This document shows positions 9,067 to 17,769 of a stretch of 64,000 nt of DNA, piece after piece. The notes under the pieces are model-generated. The model saw only the letters and a program-made list of their open reading frames with translations, made no database searches and was not told the DNA's origin. The stretch comes from DAOVXM01 sp963746255 (GTDB lineage Bacteria; Chloroflexota; Anaerolineae; Anaerolineales; UBA4823), in NCBI GenBank assembly GCA_963746255.1, contig CAVVAJ010000009.1, positions 1,054,001 to 1,118,000 of the forward strand, in the 5' to 3' direction. Numbering within the stretch: position 1 is the stretch's first letter; the number at the start of each line of letters is the position of its first letter. The translations under genes were made by a program, and so were the position numbers.

Positions 9067-11451
9067 TTACCGAAATTTGCGCCGCGCTGTCCAGATCGCG
9101 AAGCCAAAGAATAGCGCCGCGGAGCCGAACAGGACCACAGAATTTACCAGCAGATCACTCCAAACGATCTCACCGAGCAGCGCCATCCCAAGCAGCTTCA
9201 TCATTGCGGTGCTGGGCAAGTACCGCAGGATTAATTCAACCAGCGGGGGCCAAGCAACAATGTCATATCCACTGATGAGCGTTGCACCAATCATAATCAC
9301 CATGAAGAACGATCCCCACATCCCGGCTGTCGTTGGGCTGTCAGATAGCACGCCCACCAGCATCCCAACTGAGACGGTGAACAGCACGCTCAGTAGACCC
9401 GCGAGCAATGCAACCCACCAGTGGACAACTAGATAGCGTGTCAGGAGGAACACAACCGCGACAGCCAATGCTCCATAAAAAGCACCTGCCACCATCTTCC
9501 CTGATATGACTTGGTAGATGTTTGCTGGCGAAACCAGCAGCATCTCCAAAGTATGGTTTTGTCTTTCTTCGACCATTAGGAGCGGCACCAGCATGATCCC
9601 GAGGGTAAGTATCACAAATACGTACATCATCGTAGTCATTATGAGCTGCCCGCCCACCTCGTCCATCGGGTATATCCGATCTGGCGCCAGGCCGATCCCC
9701 ACCGAACCCCAGGTCGCCAATCCCAGCTGCGTCTCGAAGAATGCAATCCGCTGCTCGATTTCCCCGGAATCACCCCAATGGACTGCATAGCCATCAAGCT
9801 CGATCTGTTCTGTACTGCCAGCCAGCTCGTCAAATCCCGCAGGAATGACGATACCGATCATCACCTCGGGCGATTCACTGACAATCTCTTGCAGCTCTTC
9901 GAGAGAATCCACTACACCTAAGCGCAGATCATCACTGGCGGCAAGGCTGCGTATAATCGTTGATCGACCTTGGTCATAAACGATTGCGGCAGGCGTATCA
10001 CGAACCCGCAGCAGCAGCGGCAGAGCGGCATTGGACAAGATGATCATTGCGCTGCCTAATACTATCGATAGCGCCAATTTATTGGTCAGGGTCGCGCGGA
10101 TATCCTTGGCAGCAATTGCCCAGATAATCTTCAGGCTGCGCATGCCCTGAGGGGCATCGTCCCGCATCTCTTCACTGGTGCTATCAAGCTCGGGTGCGAT
10201 TTGGGAATCAATCGCGGGATTCGCTCGCCCTCGTACCCAACCCGTGACAAGCGGTGTGAGAATACGTAATCCACTCGTAGTAATCGGAGTTATCTGCTGG
10301 ACCGCCTTTTGGGAGGATGATTGAGCTCCGGCTGCCTGCTGGCTCTTGCGTTTGACCAACCAGGCATCTAATACCAGCACTAGCACAACCCAAAGGGCTA
10401 TCCAACCCAATTTGAGCAGGGTGCTCCCTAGCGGGATTTCGGCCGCAAATGAAGTCATCAACAAATTCAGCATGGCGGTCGTTGGGATAAACCTAAAGAT
10501 CGCGATCAAAGAATCCGGCACCAGCCCCTCCATCAATGAGAGGAAAACAGGCAGGAAAAGAGGCATAATCAGCACCCATGCCCATAATGTCAACTGGCCG
10601 CGCAAATCTACGATGGTCCCCAACAATATCCCTAACGAGACTGTGAACAGCGCCCCAAAGACAGCGACCAGGAGCGCCAGCCACCAGTGCACAACCAGAA
10701 AGCTGTATACAGCTAAAGCGATCGAGGCGCCTAACAGGGCATAGAATAAGCCAACGACTGCTTTCCCGACTACCATGTCAGCGGCATTGGCAGGCGATAC
10801 CAGCAATGCTTCAAACGTATGAGCCTGTTTCTCTTCGAGCATCAAGTGCGGGATCAGCGTCAAGCCGATCATGGTAACGACAAAGACCAGCGCGATCGCA
10901 GCAGTTGTCCCGATGCCAGACGAATCGGGCTCCAAGTGGACAATATTCCCCTCCATCAGGATAGTGACCGGTGCTCCAACCAAATAGGCAATTTCAGCCT
11001 CAGCCGTACTCTTGATCTCCTGTACCTGCTCGCCATTCACCCAGCTAAGCACATAGCCATCCAGGCTTACTTCGGCCTCGGTCTCCAGCCTGCGGTCAAA
11101 GTCCTGCGGGATGATTAAACCGAGCATGGGCGTATCGCGATCGCGCAGCACCTCTTTCATCTTATCCTCTGAAGCATAGGATCTTACTTCCACAGCGGTG
11201 CTGTTTTCCAGCAAAGCCACCAGCACGGACTCGCCCTCGTCATAGACCAGAACGCGGGGAAGTTCTCCCCGTGTTTCAAGGAGCGGCAATCCACGATAAA
11301 TGAACACCATGACAACAGCAGTCAGGATGACAGCGATGGTGTTCTTATTTTTCAAAGCCTCGACCAGATCTTTGGCGGAGATTGCTCCAATTATCCGGGC
11401 GTGTTTCCGCAAGCCTGCAATCCAACTACCTGACTGTTTTTCAGCTCTCAT
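9067..11451 (-). CDS. Double-length ABC-2 type transporter permease (two fused permease halves)
   Basis: 794 residues built from two homologous ABC-2/NatB-type permease halves, about 1-375 and 430-794. Each half has an N-terminal membrane helix, an extracytoplasmic domain starting with similar text (LVYDEGES and IVYDQGRS), and five further helices; both contain the element MLVSPANA/MLVSPANI after an E(K/R)Q motif. Two half-permeases normally come as separate subunits, so this chain could form the whole membrane pathway. It lies 12 bases after the ATP-binding gene and is joined without gap to the hydrolase gene. The substrate is unknown. Confidence 0.9.
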   Translation of the reverse strand: MRAEKQSGSWIAGLRKHARIIGAISAKDLVEALKNKNTIAVILTAVVMVFIYRGLPLLETRGELPRVLVYDEGESVLVALLENSTAVEVRSYASEDKMKEVLRDRDTPMLGLIIPQDFDRRLETEAEVSLDGYVLSWVNGEQVQEIKSTAEAEIAYLVGAPVTILMEGNIVHLEPDSSGIGTTAAIALVFVVTMIGLTLIPHLMLEEKQAHTFEALLVSPANAADMVVGKAVVGLFYALLGASIALAVYSFLVVHWWLALLVAVFGALFTVSLGILLGTIVDLRGQLTLWAWVLIMPLFLPVFLSLMEGLVPDSLIAIFRFIPTTAMLNLLMTSFAAEIPLGSTLLKLGWIALWVVLVLVLDAWLVKRKSQQAAGAQSSSQKAVQQITPITTSGLRILTPLVTGWVRGRANPAIDSQIAPELDSTSEEMRDDAPQGMRSLKIIWAIAAKDIRATLTNKLALSIVLGSAMIILSNAALPLLLRVRDTPAAIVYDQGRSTIIRSLAASDDLRLGVVDSLEELQEIVSESPEVMIGIVIPAGFDELAGSTEQIELDGYAVHWGDSGEIEQRIAFFETQLGLATWGSVGIGLAPDRIYPMDEVGGQLIMTTMMYVFVILTLGIMLVPLLMVEERQNHTLEMLLVSPANIYQVISGKMVAGAFYGALAVAVVFLLTRYLVVHWWVALLAGLLSVLFTVSVGMLVGVLSDSPTTAGMWGSFFMVIMIGATLISGYDIVAWPPLVELILRYLPSTAMMKLLGMALLGEIVWSDLLVNSVVLFGSAALFFGFAIWTARRKFR

Positions 11452-11463
11452 CTTTGCACCTAC

Positions 11464-12205
11464 CTATACACTCTCTAATTGGAGTGAGCGTCCGGTGAGG
11501 TTTACGAATACATCCTCCAAAGATGTATGCTCGGCATCACCGAATTTCGTCTTCAATCGTTCAGGCGTGTCTAAAGCAATGATCTGGCCGTGATCAAGGA
11601 TTGCCACACGGTGGCAAAGGCGATCAGCTTCTTCCATATAGTGGGTAGTCAAAAACACTGTCACCCCTTTGCCTGCTTGCTGAGCGATGAATGTCCGCAG
11701 CTCGCGGGCGACATTGGGATCTAAGCCACGGGTTGGTTCATCGAGGAACAGCACGCGCGGATCTGGCAGCAGGGCACGGGCAATTAGCAAACGCTGTTTC
11801 ATCCCGCTCGAAAAACGCTGCGTCTTTTCCTTGGCACGATCAGCCAGGCCAACCTGTTTTAAGACCACATCGACCCGCTTTGCGCTGACCCCGTACAGCC
11901 GGGCGCTGAACTGCAGGTTTTCCCGCGCAGACAGCCGCTCATAAATATTCGGGGATTCAAAGACCACCCCGATCTGCTCCTGAACGCGCTCGCGCTCGGC
12001 GACGACATCACAACCCACGACGTACGCTTGACCGGAGGTCGGTTCTAACTGCCCGGTGAGGATTTTTAATGGTGGTCGTTTTGCCAGCGCCATTAGGTCC
12101 CAAGAAGCCAAAGATTTCACCTTCGGCAACTGAGAAGTTGATCCCATCCAGCGCTCGCAGCCCATTGTACTCATGTATAAGATCTGATACTTCAATCGCG
12201 TTCAT
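11464..12205 (-). CDS. ABC transporter ATP-binding protein, disrupted by a 1-base frameshift
   Basis: The true start is ATG at 12205 (MNAIEVSDLIHEY), preceded by GGAGGT at a good distance. Walker A (GPNGAGKTTT) is read in this frame, then the frame breaks at a run of five T on the + strand (12063-12067). Removing one base restores TTTIKILTGQLEPTSG and the rest: signature FSSGMKQRL, Walker B VLFLDEPTRGLD and H-loop TTHYMEEA. It belongs to the DrrA/NatA-type export ATPases and precedes the fused permease by 12 bases. The single homopolymer indel, with everything else intact, suggests sequence error rather than decay. Confidence 0.85.
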
Positions 12206-12401
12206 CAAATACCTCCATCTCATCTGTGGCAAATCAACCAGCCAAAAGCTCAAGACCGATTCCATCGCTGCCATTTGCGATTGTGCAGCTTGATCACAGT
12301 ATATAGAATGGAAGATTAGGATGCAACAAAAAGACGCCGAACGGCGTCCAGGACAGGTGAATGGTGCAATTTTAGGGTTGAATGGAGCATGGATTTGATG
12401 G

Positions 12402-13397
12402 CTAATATCCCAATATCTCCTTGAGTTCACCAGCCGCAGCCTTGCTTAACGGGATCTCGGTGTGGGCGTCGTCGTCCAAGCGCAGGCTGAAGCTGTTGCG
12501 CGTGTAGGGGATGACCTCCCTGACATGCTGCAGATTCACGAGATAACTGCGATGGGCGCGAAAGAAGCCGCTGGGTGCCAACCGGTCTGCCAGTTCTGTC
12601 AAGGTGAATTGAGTCGGTAAACGGCCATCACTTGTCACAAGAAATGCCCGGCCTTCACTTGCATCTGCGTAGAGGATATCGGCCGGATTATACAAAACCA
12701 CCTTGTCGTCTACCCTGGCAGGTACCTTTAGAGCAATATTCGTTTGCCCCTCATCTTTAGGATGCTGAGCCGCCACGATCCGGCCTTGGTTCAAGGTATA
12801 CACCGTGTCGGCGATAGACAACAGCTGGGAAGGATCCGTGGTGAAGATCAGCAGCGCTTTTCCGTCGTCTGCCTGTTGGGCGATAATCTTACGTATGACT
12901 GAAATCGTTGTCGTGTCACAGCGGTCGAAAGGCTCGAACAGCAGCAGCACCTCGGGGTCAAATAGAATAGTGCGTCCTATCGCGAGACGCCTCGTTAATC
13001 CACTCCCAAGGTCGCTGATTTTTGTATTCGCCTGGTCGGCCAGACCGATCACTGAGAGTATATGAGAAGCGCGCGTCTTGGGTAGCCCGTAAAGCCGGCA
13101 GGAAAACTCCAAGTTGGCGAGCGGTGACAAAGACCTGTAAACCGCGTCATCTTCAAAAAGGACGCCGACCTTATCTTCAATCTGGCGCTTATCCGCATAA
13201 GGATCATACCCGGCGACTTTCACAGTGCCCATGGTTGGCTGGCTGTTGCCAATGAGGAGGTTGAAGATCTGCTTCTTGCCGCTGCCAGAAGGGCCGTGCA
13301 GGACGGCAACTTCACCGCGGTTTACCCGCAGCTCTGAGATATCAAGCCCGATTACTCCCTCAGTGACTTTTTGCAGGTCGTTTACTTCGATAGACAT
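12402..13397 (-). CDS. Degenerate ABC ATPase fused to LytTR DNA-binding domain
   Basis: 331 residues: an ABC-ATPase-like domain (about 1-215) and a C-terminal LytTR domain (about 225-331, with FRAHRSYLVNL, the usual core of the fold). The ATPase motifs are degraded. Walker A is GPSGSGKKQ (Lys where Thr/Ser should follow), the signature is DLGSGLTRR, Walker B reads LLLFEPF with Phe in place of the Mg-binding Asp, and the H-loop His is replaced in TTDP. The ABC part therefore probably senses or docks rather than hydrolyses. It is the first gene of the operon with the transporter, 196 bases upstream of the active ATPase, so it is a likely local transcription regulator. Confidence 0.87.
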   Translation of the reverse strand: MSIEVNDLQKVTEGVIGLDISELRVNRGEVAVLHGPSGSGKKQIFNLLIGNSQPTMGTVKVAGYDPYADKRQIEDKVGVLFEDDAVYRSLSPLANLEFSCRLYGLPKTRASHILSVIGLADQANTKISDLGSGLTRRLAIGRTILFDPEVLLLFEPFDRCDTTTISVIRKIIAQQADDGKALLIFTTDPSQLLSIADTVYTLNQGRIVAAQHPKDEGQTNIALKVPARVDDKVVLYNPADILYADASEGRAFLVTSDGRLPTQFTLTELADRLAPSGFFRAHRSYLVNLQHVREVIPYTRNSFSLRLDDDAHTEIPLSKAAAGELKEILGY

Positions 13398-13736
13398 GAT
13401 ATGTATCCCTTAATATAGGGGAGCATCCGCCGATTTTACATCCAAGATGTATTATAGCATCCAGAGTCCAGGCTAATTTTTGAGTAATAGATTTTTGGCG
13501 CTTTGTCTGAATGATTGGATGCGATGCATGGAGCAGTGGGAAATGCCATGGGTAATTACTAGAACAACTGTACGATATTTTTGGTGTTTTGGAGGTGTTC
13601 TAGGGGATGGAAATTACGATTGACCAACCAAACGTCCGGGGAGCGGGTGACCGCCCAACGGGTGACGGTTGACGGGCAAGTAACCCATGGGATAGACTAT
13701 AGATCAGGCAATAACTAACCTTGAATGGAGGGTTTC
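13398..13736. other. Intergenic region with dispersed repeat
   Basis: 339 bases between the divergent LytTR gene and the coiled-coil gene. It contains one copy of dispersed repeat family 2 (13466-13612) and, around 13635-13680, a short GC-rich stretch with repeated GGGTGAC/CGGGTGACGGTTGACGGG-like words. No further gene is seen. Confidence 0.6.
13466..13612 (+). repeat. Dispersed repeat family 2, copy A
   Basis: About 147 bases matching 16495-16650. The best block (GAGTAATAGATTTTTGGCGC, 13481-13500) is identical in both copies and extends imperfectly on either side; both end in a G-rich stretch after GGTGTTTT / GGGGTTTT. No coding content is visible. Confidence 0.75.
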
Positions 13737-14144
13737 ATGTACATCACAGATGACGATTTTGCTAAGGGAGTTGAGTTTGTCCGAGAAAAAGCAGCGGCAT
13801 ATCTCAAGAAACAAGCAGAGTATGTGGATCCAGTCAGCGCGCTGCAAGAAGATGCAACTAAAAGTACTCAGGAGATCGTAGAAGACTTAGAATCAAAAGT
13901 GAGGTTCTTAAGTGGGATGGAAGCTATTCAAGCAAAACAAACGCTGCTGATGGCGGAAGGCTTGATGGTGATCCAAAACCAACTTGCGGCAATTATTAAA
14001 TTGCTTCAAGACCTGAGTGGAGTAACTGTGGATACAAACGTTATTACACACTGGTCAGAAATTAATACAAATATGATCGAGGAGAATACCAGTCTAACCG
14101 AGGAGCACACCAGGTTGATAGAGCAACACACCAGCAAGCACTAG
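13737..14144 (+). CDS. Small hypothetical protein, mostly helical / coiled coil
   Basis: 135 residues, no family recognised. GGAGGG (13727-13732) fits the ATG at 13737 better than the in-frame ATG at 13725, which overlaps that Shine-Dalgarno sequence. The chain is charged and helical, with heptad-like spacing (about 40-120) and a C-terminal tail of near-repeats, EENTSLTEEHTRLIEQHT, which gives a regular E-x-x-T pattern. There is no signal peptide or membrane segment. It lies in the repeat-rich accessory region between copies of repeat families 2 and 1. Confidence 0.6.
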   Translation: MYITDDDFAKGVEFVREKAAAYLKKQAEYVDPVSALQEDATKSTQEIVEDLESKVRFLSGMEAIQAKQTLLMAEGLMVIQNQLAAIIKLLQDLSGVTVDTNVITHWSEINTNMIEENTSLTEEHTRLIEQHTSKH

Positions 14145-14190
14145 TATTAAGGACTCATTGCGATGCAGGTCATTCTGCACCTGGGCCAAA

Positions 14191-14332
14191 CGATGGCAAT
14201 GCTGACGCATTGCTCCGGAGTTGGCAACGCTAATGCGTTGCTCGGGAGCTTTTGCTTGGCGACCCTTCGGGCCGGTGCAAAACTCCATGGCTATAGAAGA
14301 TGGTGATGGGAAGGACTAGAAATTGGGGGAAA
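14191..14332 (+). repeat. Dispersed repeat family 1, copy A
   Basis: About 142 bases related to 16337-16450 and 20449-20563. It contains nested inverted repeats (GCAACGC..GCGTTGC and GACCC..GGGCC inside TTTTGC..GCAAAA) and ends with CTAGAAATTGGGGG. This copy carries an extra internal duplication of the GCAACGC/GCGTTGC hairpin compared with copy C. The structure suggests a REP-like or RNA-forming element. Confidence 0.75.
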
Positions 14333-14380
14333 CTCCACTTGGGTCAGAGGACGGCGCAGGTCACTGGAGAAGGCATTCTT

Positions 14381-15703
14381 TCAGGGTAAGAGTGGAACCC
14401 ACTCGGTGGGAAGCTTTAGCATATACATGTCCACATCCTCGGAACCAGACCGTCCCCAATTGGTGGTAAACACGATTTGTGTGTAATCCCGATTAACGCT
14501 GGCATGCGGCTCAGCCCAATAATCATGATCGATGTCTTCAGCATATAGTGAGTGGGTATGTGCAAGACGGACCACACGACCATCTTTTACGAGTTCTACG
14601 GCAAAGATCTGGTCATCCATCCAGGTTGAAGATGGATGGGTACCATTGGATGTCGAGACGAGAACCCACCCAGGCATACGGAAAGCTTGACCGGAAAAGT
14701 GAAATCCAATCGCTGAATGACTAAAGTCAATTGGCCAAAGAGGCGTGATATCTCCACTCGCAAGGTCAAGCATGCTGATGGAATCCGAATCAATGTCCTG
14801 ATAAACGAGAACTTCCTTCCCCTGAGCATTCAAAGCCGTATCCGAGTGACCAACAATCCGCAACATCCCGCGACCGTTCGCTAGGTTCTTATCATAGACC
14901 ATTAATCCGCAGGGGTTGTTATCGCTCCCCAAATATCCATGCTCACAATTATTGTCGTAATATGCAAGCAAGTAATTGCCCAGAGGGCTTACGGTCACCG
15001 AGTCAATTTCCGCGGGCGGTGTTTTCCGTATGGCTACAACCCGGTCCGCATCAATGTAATAGATCAACAACCCTACAGTCATCCAATCCTGGTCTTCAGC
15101 CATCAGACCCCAATAGCGACCGTCAATGGATGGACTACCTTCATACTTTGTCCAAACAGCGGCTAAGCTCTGCCCAGGGAAATCGTCAGCAAATTCATGC
15201 ACGACTTGCTGCCGCCCGATAGATATCCGATAAGACATCAGACGGGTCTCTTCCGTAAAGTAGAGCAAATCCGGGTCCACAGCATCCCAGCGCGGTTCAT
15301 GCCCTATCGGCAATTGACCCAGAGGCTGTAATGAACGGGCGTCGTAAAGGTACCAATTCCCGTCAGTAGTAAATACTAATATTCGGCTTTCGTCTGCATT
15401 GAATGACTGCACACGTGAATATTCATTTTTTATGCCTTTAGAACTGTCGCCTGGCTCCAAATCCGAGGATCGATCCGTAACGCGCACCAGGCATGTTCCA
15501 AAGACAGGATCAAGAAATGGCGCCCGAGGCGCGGGTTCGCTATAGGCTGAAATTTGTCGAACCTCGAAATCGGTTATGGCGTTAAATTGAGAGTAATCAC
15601 ATGTGTCCGCATACCAAGCGTCACCTATAGTTTGGGGACCAGATACCTGATCTGTTATTAATGTGTTTGGGATGGGTAGATTAGTATGATTGGGAACATC
15701 CAT
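14381..15703 (-). CDS. Beta-propeller (TolB/WD-like) hypothetical protein
   Basis: 440 residues without a recognisable signal peptide. The sequence shows repeated beta-propeller-like blades (SFNADESRILVFTTDGNWYLYD; VTVSPLGNYLLAYYD; ASVNRDYTQIVFTTNWG), resembling the TolB/WD40-like six-bladed families that bind partners rather than catalyse. The start at 15703 is the first in frame; the lack of an export signal could mean the N-terminus is truncated. It is flanked by repeat family 1 on one side and a WD40 gene remnant on the other. A secretory or surface-associated role is only a guess. Confidence 0.65.
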   Translation of the reverse strand: MDVPNHTNLPIPNTLITDQVSGPQTIGDAWYADTCDYSQFNAITDFEVRQISAYSEPAPRAPFLDPVFGTCLVRVTDRSSDLEPGDSSKGIKNEYSRVQSFNADESRILVFTTDGNWYLYDARSLQPLGQLPIGHEPRWDAVDPDLLYFTEETRLMSYRISIGRQQVVHEFADDFPGQSLAAVWTKYEGSPSIDGRYWGLMAEDQDWMTVGLLIYYIDADRVVAIRKTPPAEIDSVTVSPLGNYLLAYYDNNCEHGYLGSDNNPCGLMVYDKNLANGRGMLRIVGHSDTALNAQGKEVLVYQDIDSDSISMLDLASGDITPLWPIDFSHSAIGFHFSGQAFRMPGWVLVSTSNGTHPSSTWMDDQIFAVELVKDGRVVRLAHTHSLYAEDIDHDYWAEPHASVNRDYTQIVFTTNWGRSGSEDVDMYMLKLPTEWVPLLP

Positions 15704-15873
15704 AGTTTATATCAGCTGCGTCTCTTTTTTGGTTGCTGCACGCTGATGCGATAAGGATGAAGGAGACAAGGCCCAACCATACTTCACGATACAATTGCGG
15801 AACGTAGACCATGCCATTTATCCTACCGCAGTTGAGCTCAATTTCTGAACTGATTTTGCTATTAATATTCCAT

Positions 15874-16266
15874 TCAAAGCGCGATTTTGCCCGGGATGAA
15901 AATGTAGGTAATAACTCCTTGAGGGGTCGTAAACAACCTGGTTAGCCCGAGAACCTTCGCAGCATCCGCTGGAAGCTGCTCTTGCAGATCCGTTTCAAGC
16001 GGGATCGCCTCGCTCAATCCCCAAAAAAGTATATCGCCATCCGATGCTCCGGAAACCAGCGTATGTCCGTCCGGGGAGAATGCAACGCTGGTTATGACGT
16101 CAGAGTGCTCGGTCAGGATGTGCAGCATTTCACCATCTGCCGCCCGCCATAACCTCAGCGTCTCATCTCCGGAGGCGGAAGCGAGCAGCGATCCATCCGA
16201 CGAGAAGGTTACGCCGAACACGGAATCGCTGTGGCTCGGAAAAGGACTCGCAGAGATGCGGGGCAC
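15874..16266 (-). pseudogene. WD40-repeat protein fragment
   Basis: 130 residues covering about two WD40 repeats (VFGVTFSSDGSLLASASGDE TLRLW and ITSVAFSPDGHTLVSGASDG), followed by a non-repeat tail. Full WD40 proteins have six to eight blades, so this looks like the 3' end of a larger gene whose 5' part has been lost; repeat family 1 copy B begins about 70 bases upstream. Possibly expressed, but more likely a remnant. Confidence 0.6.
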
Positions 16267-16336
16267 ACTGCCCTAGGTGCATGGATGGGAAGGCGGATTA
16301 CGACTGACCAGGCAAATGACTGGTCAATCGCTTAGA

Positions 16337-16450
16337 GTTGGCAAACCTATAGCGTTGCTCGAGAGTGTTTGCCTGGCGACCCTGCGGGTCGGTGCAAAAC
16401 TCCATGCGTATGTATAGACTCGCTGGGGGGCTAGAAAAATGGGGGGATCT
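16337..16450 (+). repeat. Dispersed repeat family 1, copy B
   Basis: Diverged copy of the element at 14191 and 20449. Shared blocks are GTTGCTCG, GGCGACCCTGCGGGTCG, GTGCAAAACTCCATG and the CTAGAAA-(x)-TGGGGG end. The inner palindrome GACCCTGCGGGTC is perfect here. Confidence 0.7.
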
Positions 16451-16494
16451 GTGGAGGATGTGCGGGGCAACGAGAGCCCACGTTCGTCGGAGAA

Positions 16495-16650
16495 GTCCAG
16501 GGTGATTTTTGAGTAATAGATTTTTGGCGCTTTGTTCGAATGATTGGCTGCGATGTAGTGGCAGTAGGAAAAGACACGAACAATAATTTGAACATTTGTA
16601 GCGTATTGCTGGGGTTTTAGGAAGTGTTTATGGGGGGGATTTGAGATGGT
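16495..16650 (+). repeat. Dispersed repeat family 2, copy B
   Basis: Second copy of the family at 13466-13612, sharing GTCCAGG, the block GAGTAATAGATTTTTGGCGC, and the later ATGATTGG and GGGGTTTT words. It lies directly between repeat 1 copy B and the TIR element. Confidence 0.72.
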
Positions 16651-16656
16651 TGGCTC

Positions 16657-16797
16657 TATTAAGTAGATAGTGTAGATAGTGTAGATAGTTGATTCTATTA
16701 ATGCCTATCGCGAGGCCGTGAAAAAGGGATATATGCCGTAAATGCGGGGGAAGTTTAATTAATAATTAAGTGAACTATCTACACCGTCTACTTAACC
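16657..16797 (+). mobile_element. MITE-like element with terminal inverted repeats, copy A
   Basis: About 140 bases bounded by near-perfect terminal inverted repeats: left TTAAGTAGATAGTGTAGATAGT-like, right end ACTATCTACACCGTCTACTTAA. Both ends carry TTAA, which could be a target duplication or part of the repeat. The core (CTATTAATGCCTATCGCGAG then GCCGTGAAAAA) is shared with the copy at 20187. There is no coding capacity, so any transposase would act in trans. Confidence 0.72.
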
Positions 16798-17050
16798 GGT
16801 AAGTAAAGCCATCTTCAGACATCATAATTTCTTGCCCGTCGCCAGGTGAGAGGAAGGTGGGATATAGATATATCGGATGTGGAGCGTGTGAGGGGCAGCT
16901 GTATCTGTTGCTCAGGTTTGTGCTGGTATCCGTTCTGCTGCTGAAACCGAGTTATAAACAAATTCACAAAGCTGATAGATAATGGCGACGAGATATTGCC
17001 CCCTACTTAAAATAACCCTATAATGAAATCCTTGAACCAGAAGTGGATGG

Positions 17051-17577
17051 ATGACAACACCTGAAGTTCTTGCTCGTCAAAAGATTGATGCCCTGCTCGC
17101 GGCTGCCGGCTGGACCATCCAGGATATGAAGGACCTGAACCTGGGTGCCGGTTTGGGTGTGCCTGTGCGTGAGTTCCAGGCCCTATCGGGACCAGCAGAC
17201 TATGTGCTGTTCGTAGACCGGAAAGCGGTCGGGAAAACCCTGGACGGAAAAACTCTGGATACACGACCTGCGCACGAATTTGTATTTCACGCTGAAGACC
17301 AACCCGATGCGTGAAGCGGACTGAGCGGATTTCATCCAGTGCTATAACCCCGATAACCGTTACGAGCGGGAGAAGAGGGAGCGATTCAAGGGTTTTACAT
17401 ATGATGAGTTGGTACAGCGCGACAAGCTCAACCTGGATATCTTCTGGCTGCAGGGGGTAGAGCCTGGAGGACGCAGACAAGCTACCTGATCCAGACGTAC
17501 TTGCGCTGGATATTGTAGAGAACCTAGAGGCTGCGCTGATGCAGTTCTCGTCGATTGTTGAGGAACTTGTGAAATAG
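17051..17577 (+). pseudogene. Type I restriction-modification remnant (HsdR N-terminus joined to HsdM C-terminus)
   Basis: The first 60 codons (frame of 17051) match the N-terminus of type I restriction subunits (ARQKIDALLAAAGWTIQD, GVPVREFQ, ADYVLFVDRKAVG). The frame then stops at 17314, and a different gene end follows in a second frame: DFIQCYNPDNRYEREKRERF and FTYDELVQRDKLNLDIFWL, typical of the HsdM methyltransferase C-terminus. A third frame (17461-17577) completes it with SLEDADKLPDPDVL and VENLEAAL up to a stop. The middle of both genes, and any specificity subunit, are missing. This is a deletion scar of a lost restriction system. Confidence 0.8.
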
Positions 17578-17769
17578 GAAAAGTGTATCCAATCGATCAT
17601 GACGTAAGAACAACTGAACATTGGACCTATCAAGCGTCAAATTGCATGTATTCGCTACCAACTGCTGCCATGGAGCCAAAGAGTGAATGGGATTTGTTGG
17701 TTTTTTTCCATTTTTTGATGTTGGGGTAAAGTTACAACTGGGATCTAGAGTTCTCGGGAGGCTGAAGTG

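Larger units (their letters stand above)
16267..17050. other. 783-base gene-free region packed with three repeat families
   Basis: In order it carries repeat family 1 copy B (16337-16450), family 2 copy B (16495-16650) and the TIR element copy A (16657-16797), followed by about 250 bases with no recognised feature except the word GGAGCGTGTGAGGGG (16880-16894), which recurs at 20412-20426 beside the other TIR element copy. Confidence 0.7.

Noticed and set aside
17007..17633. 208-residue open frame on the minus strand
   Set aside because: Antisense of the HsdR/HsdM remnant; the + strand frames match known protein families, the minus frame matches nothing.
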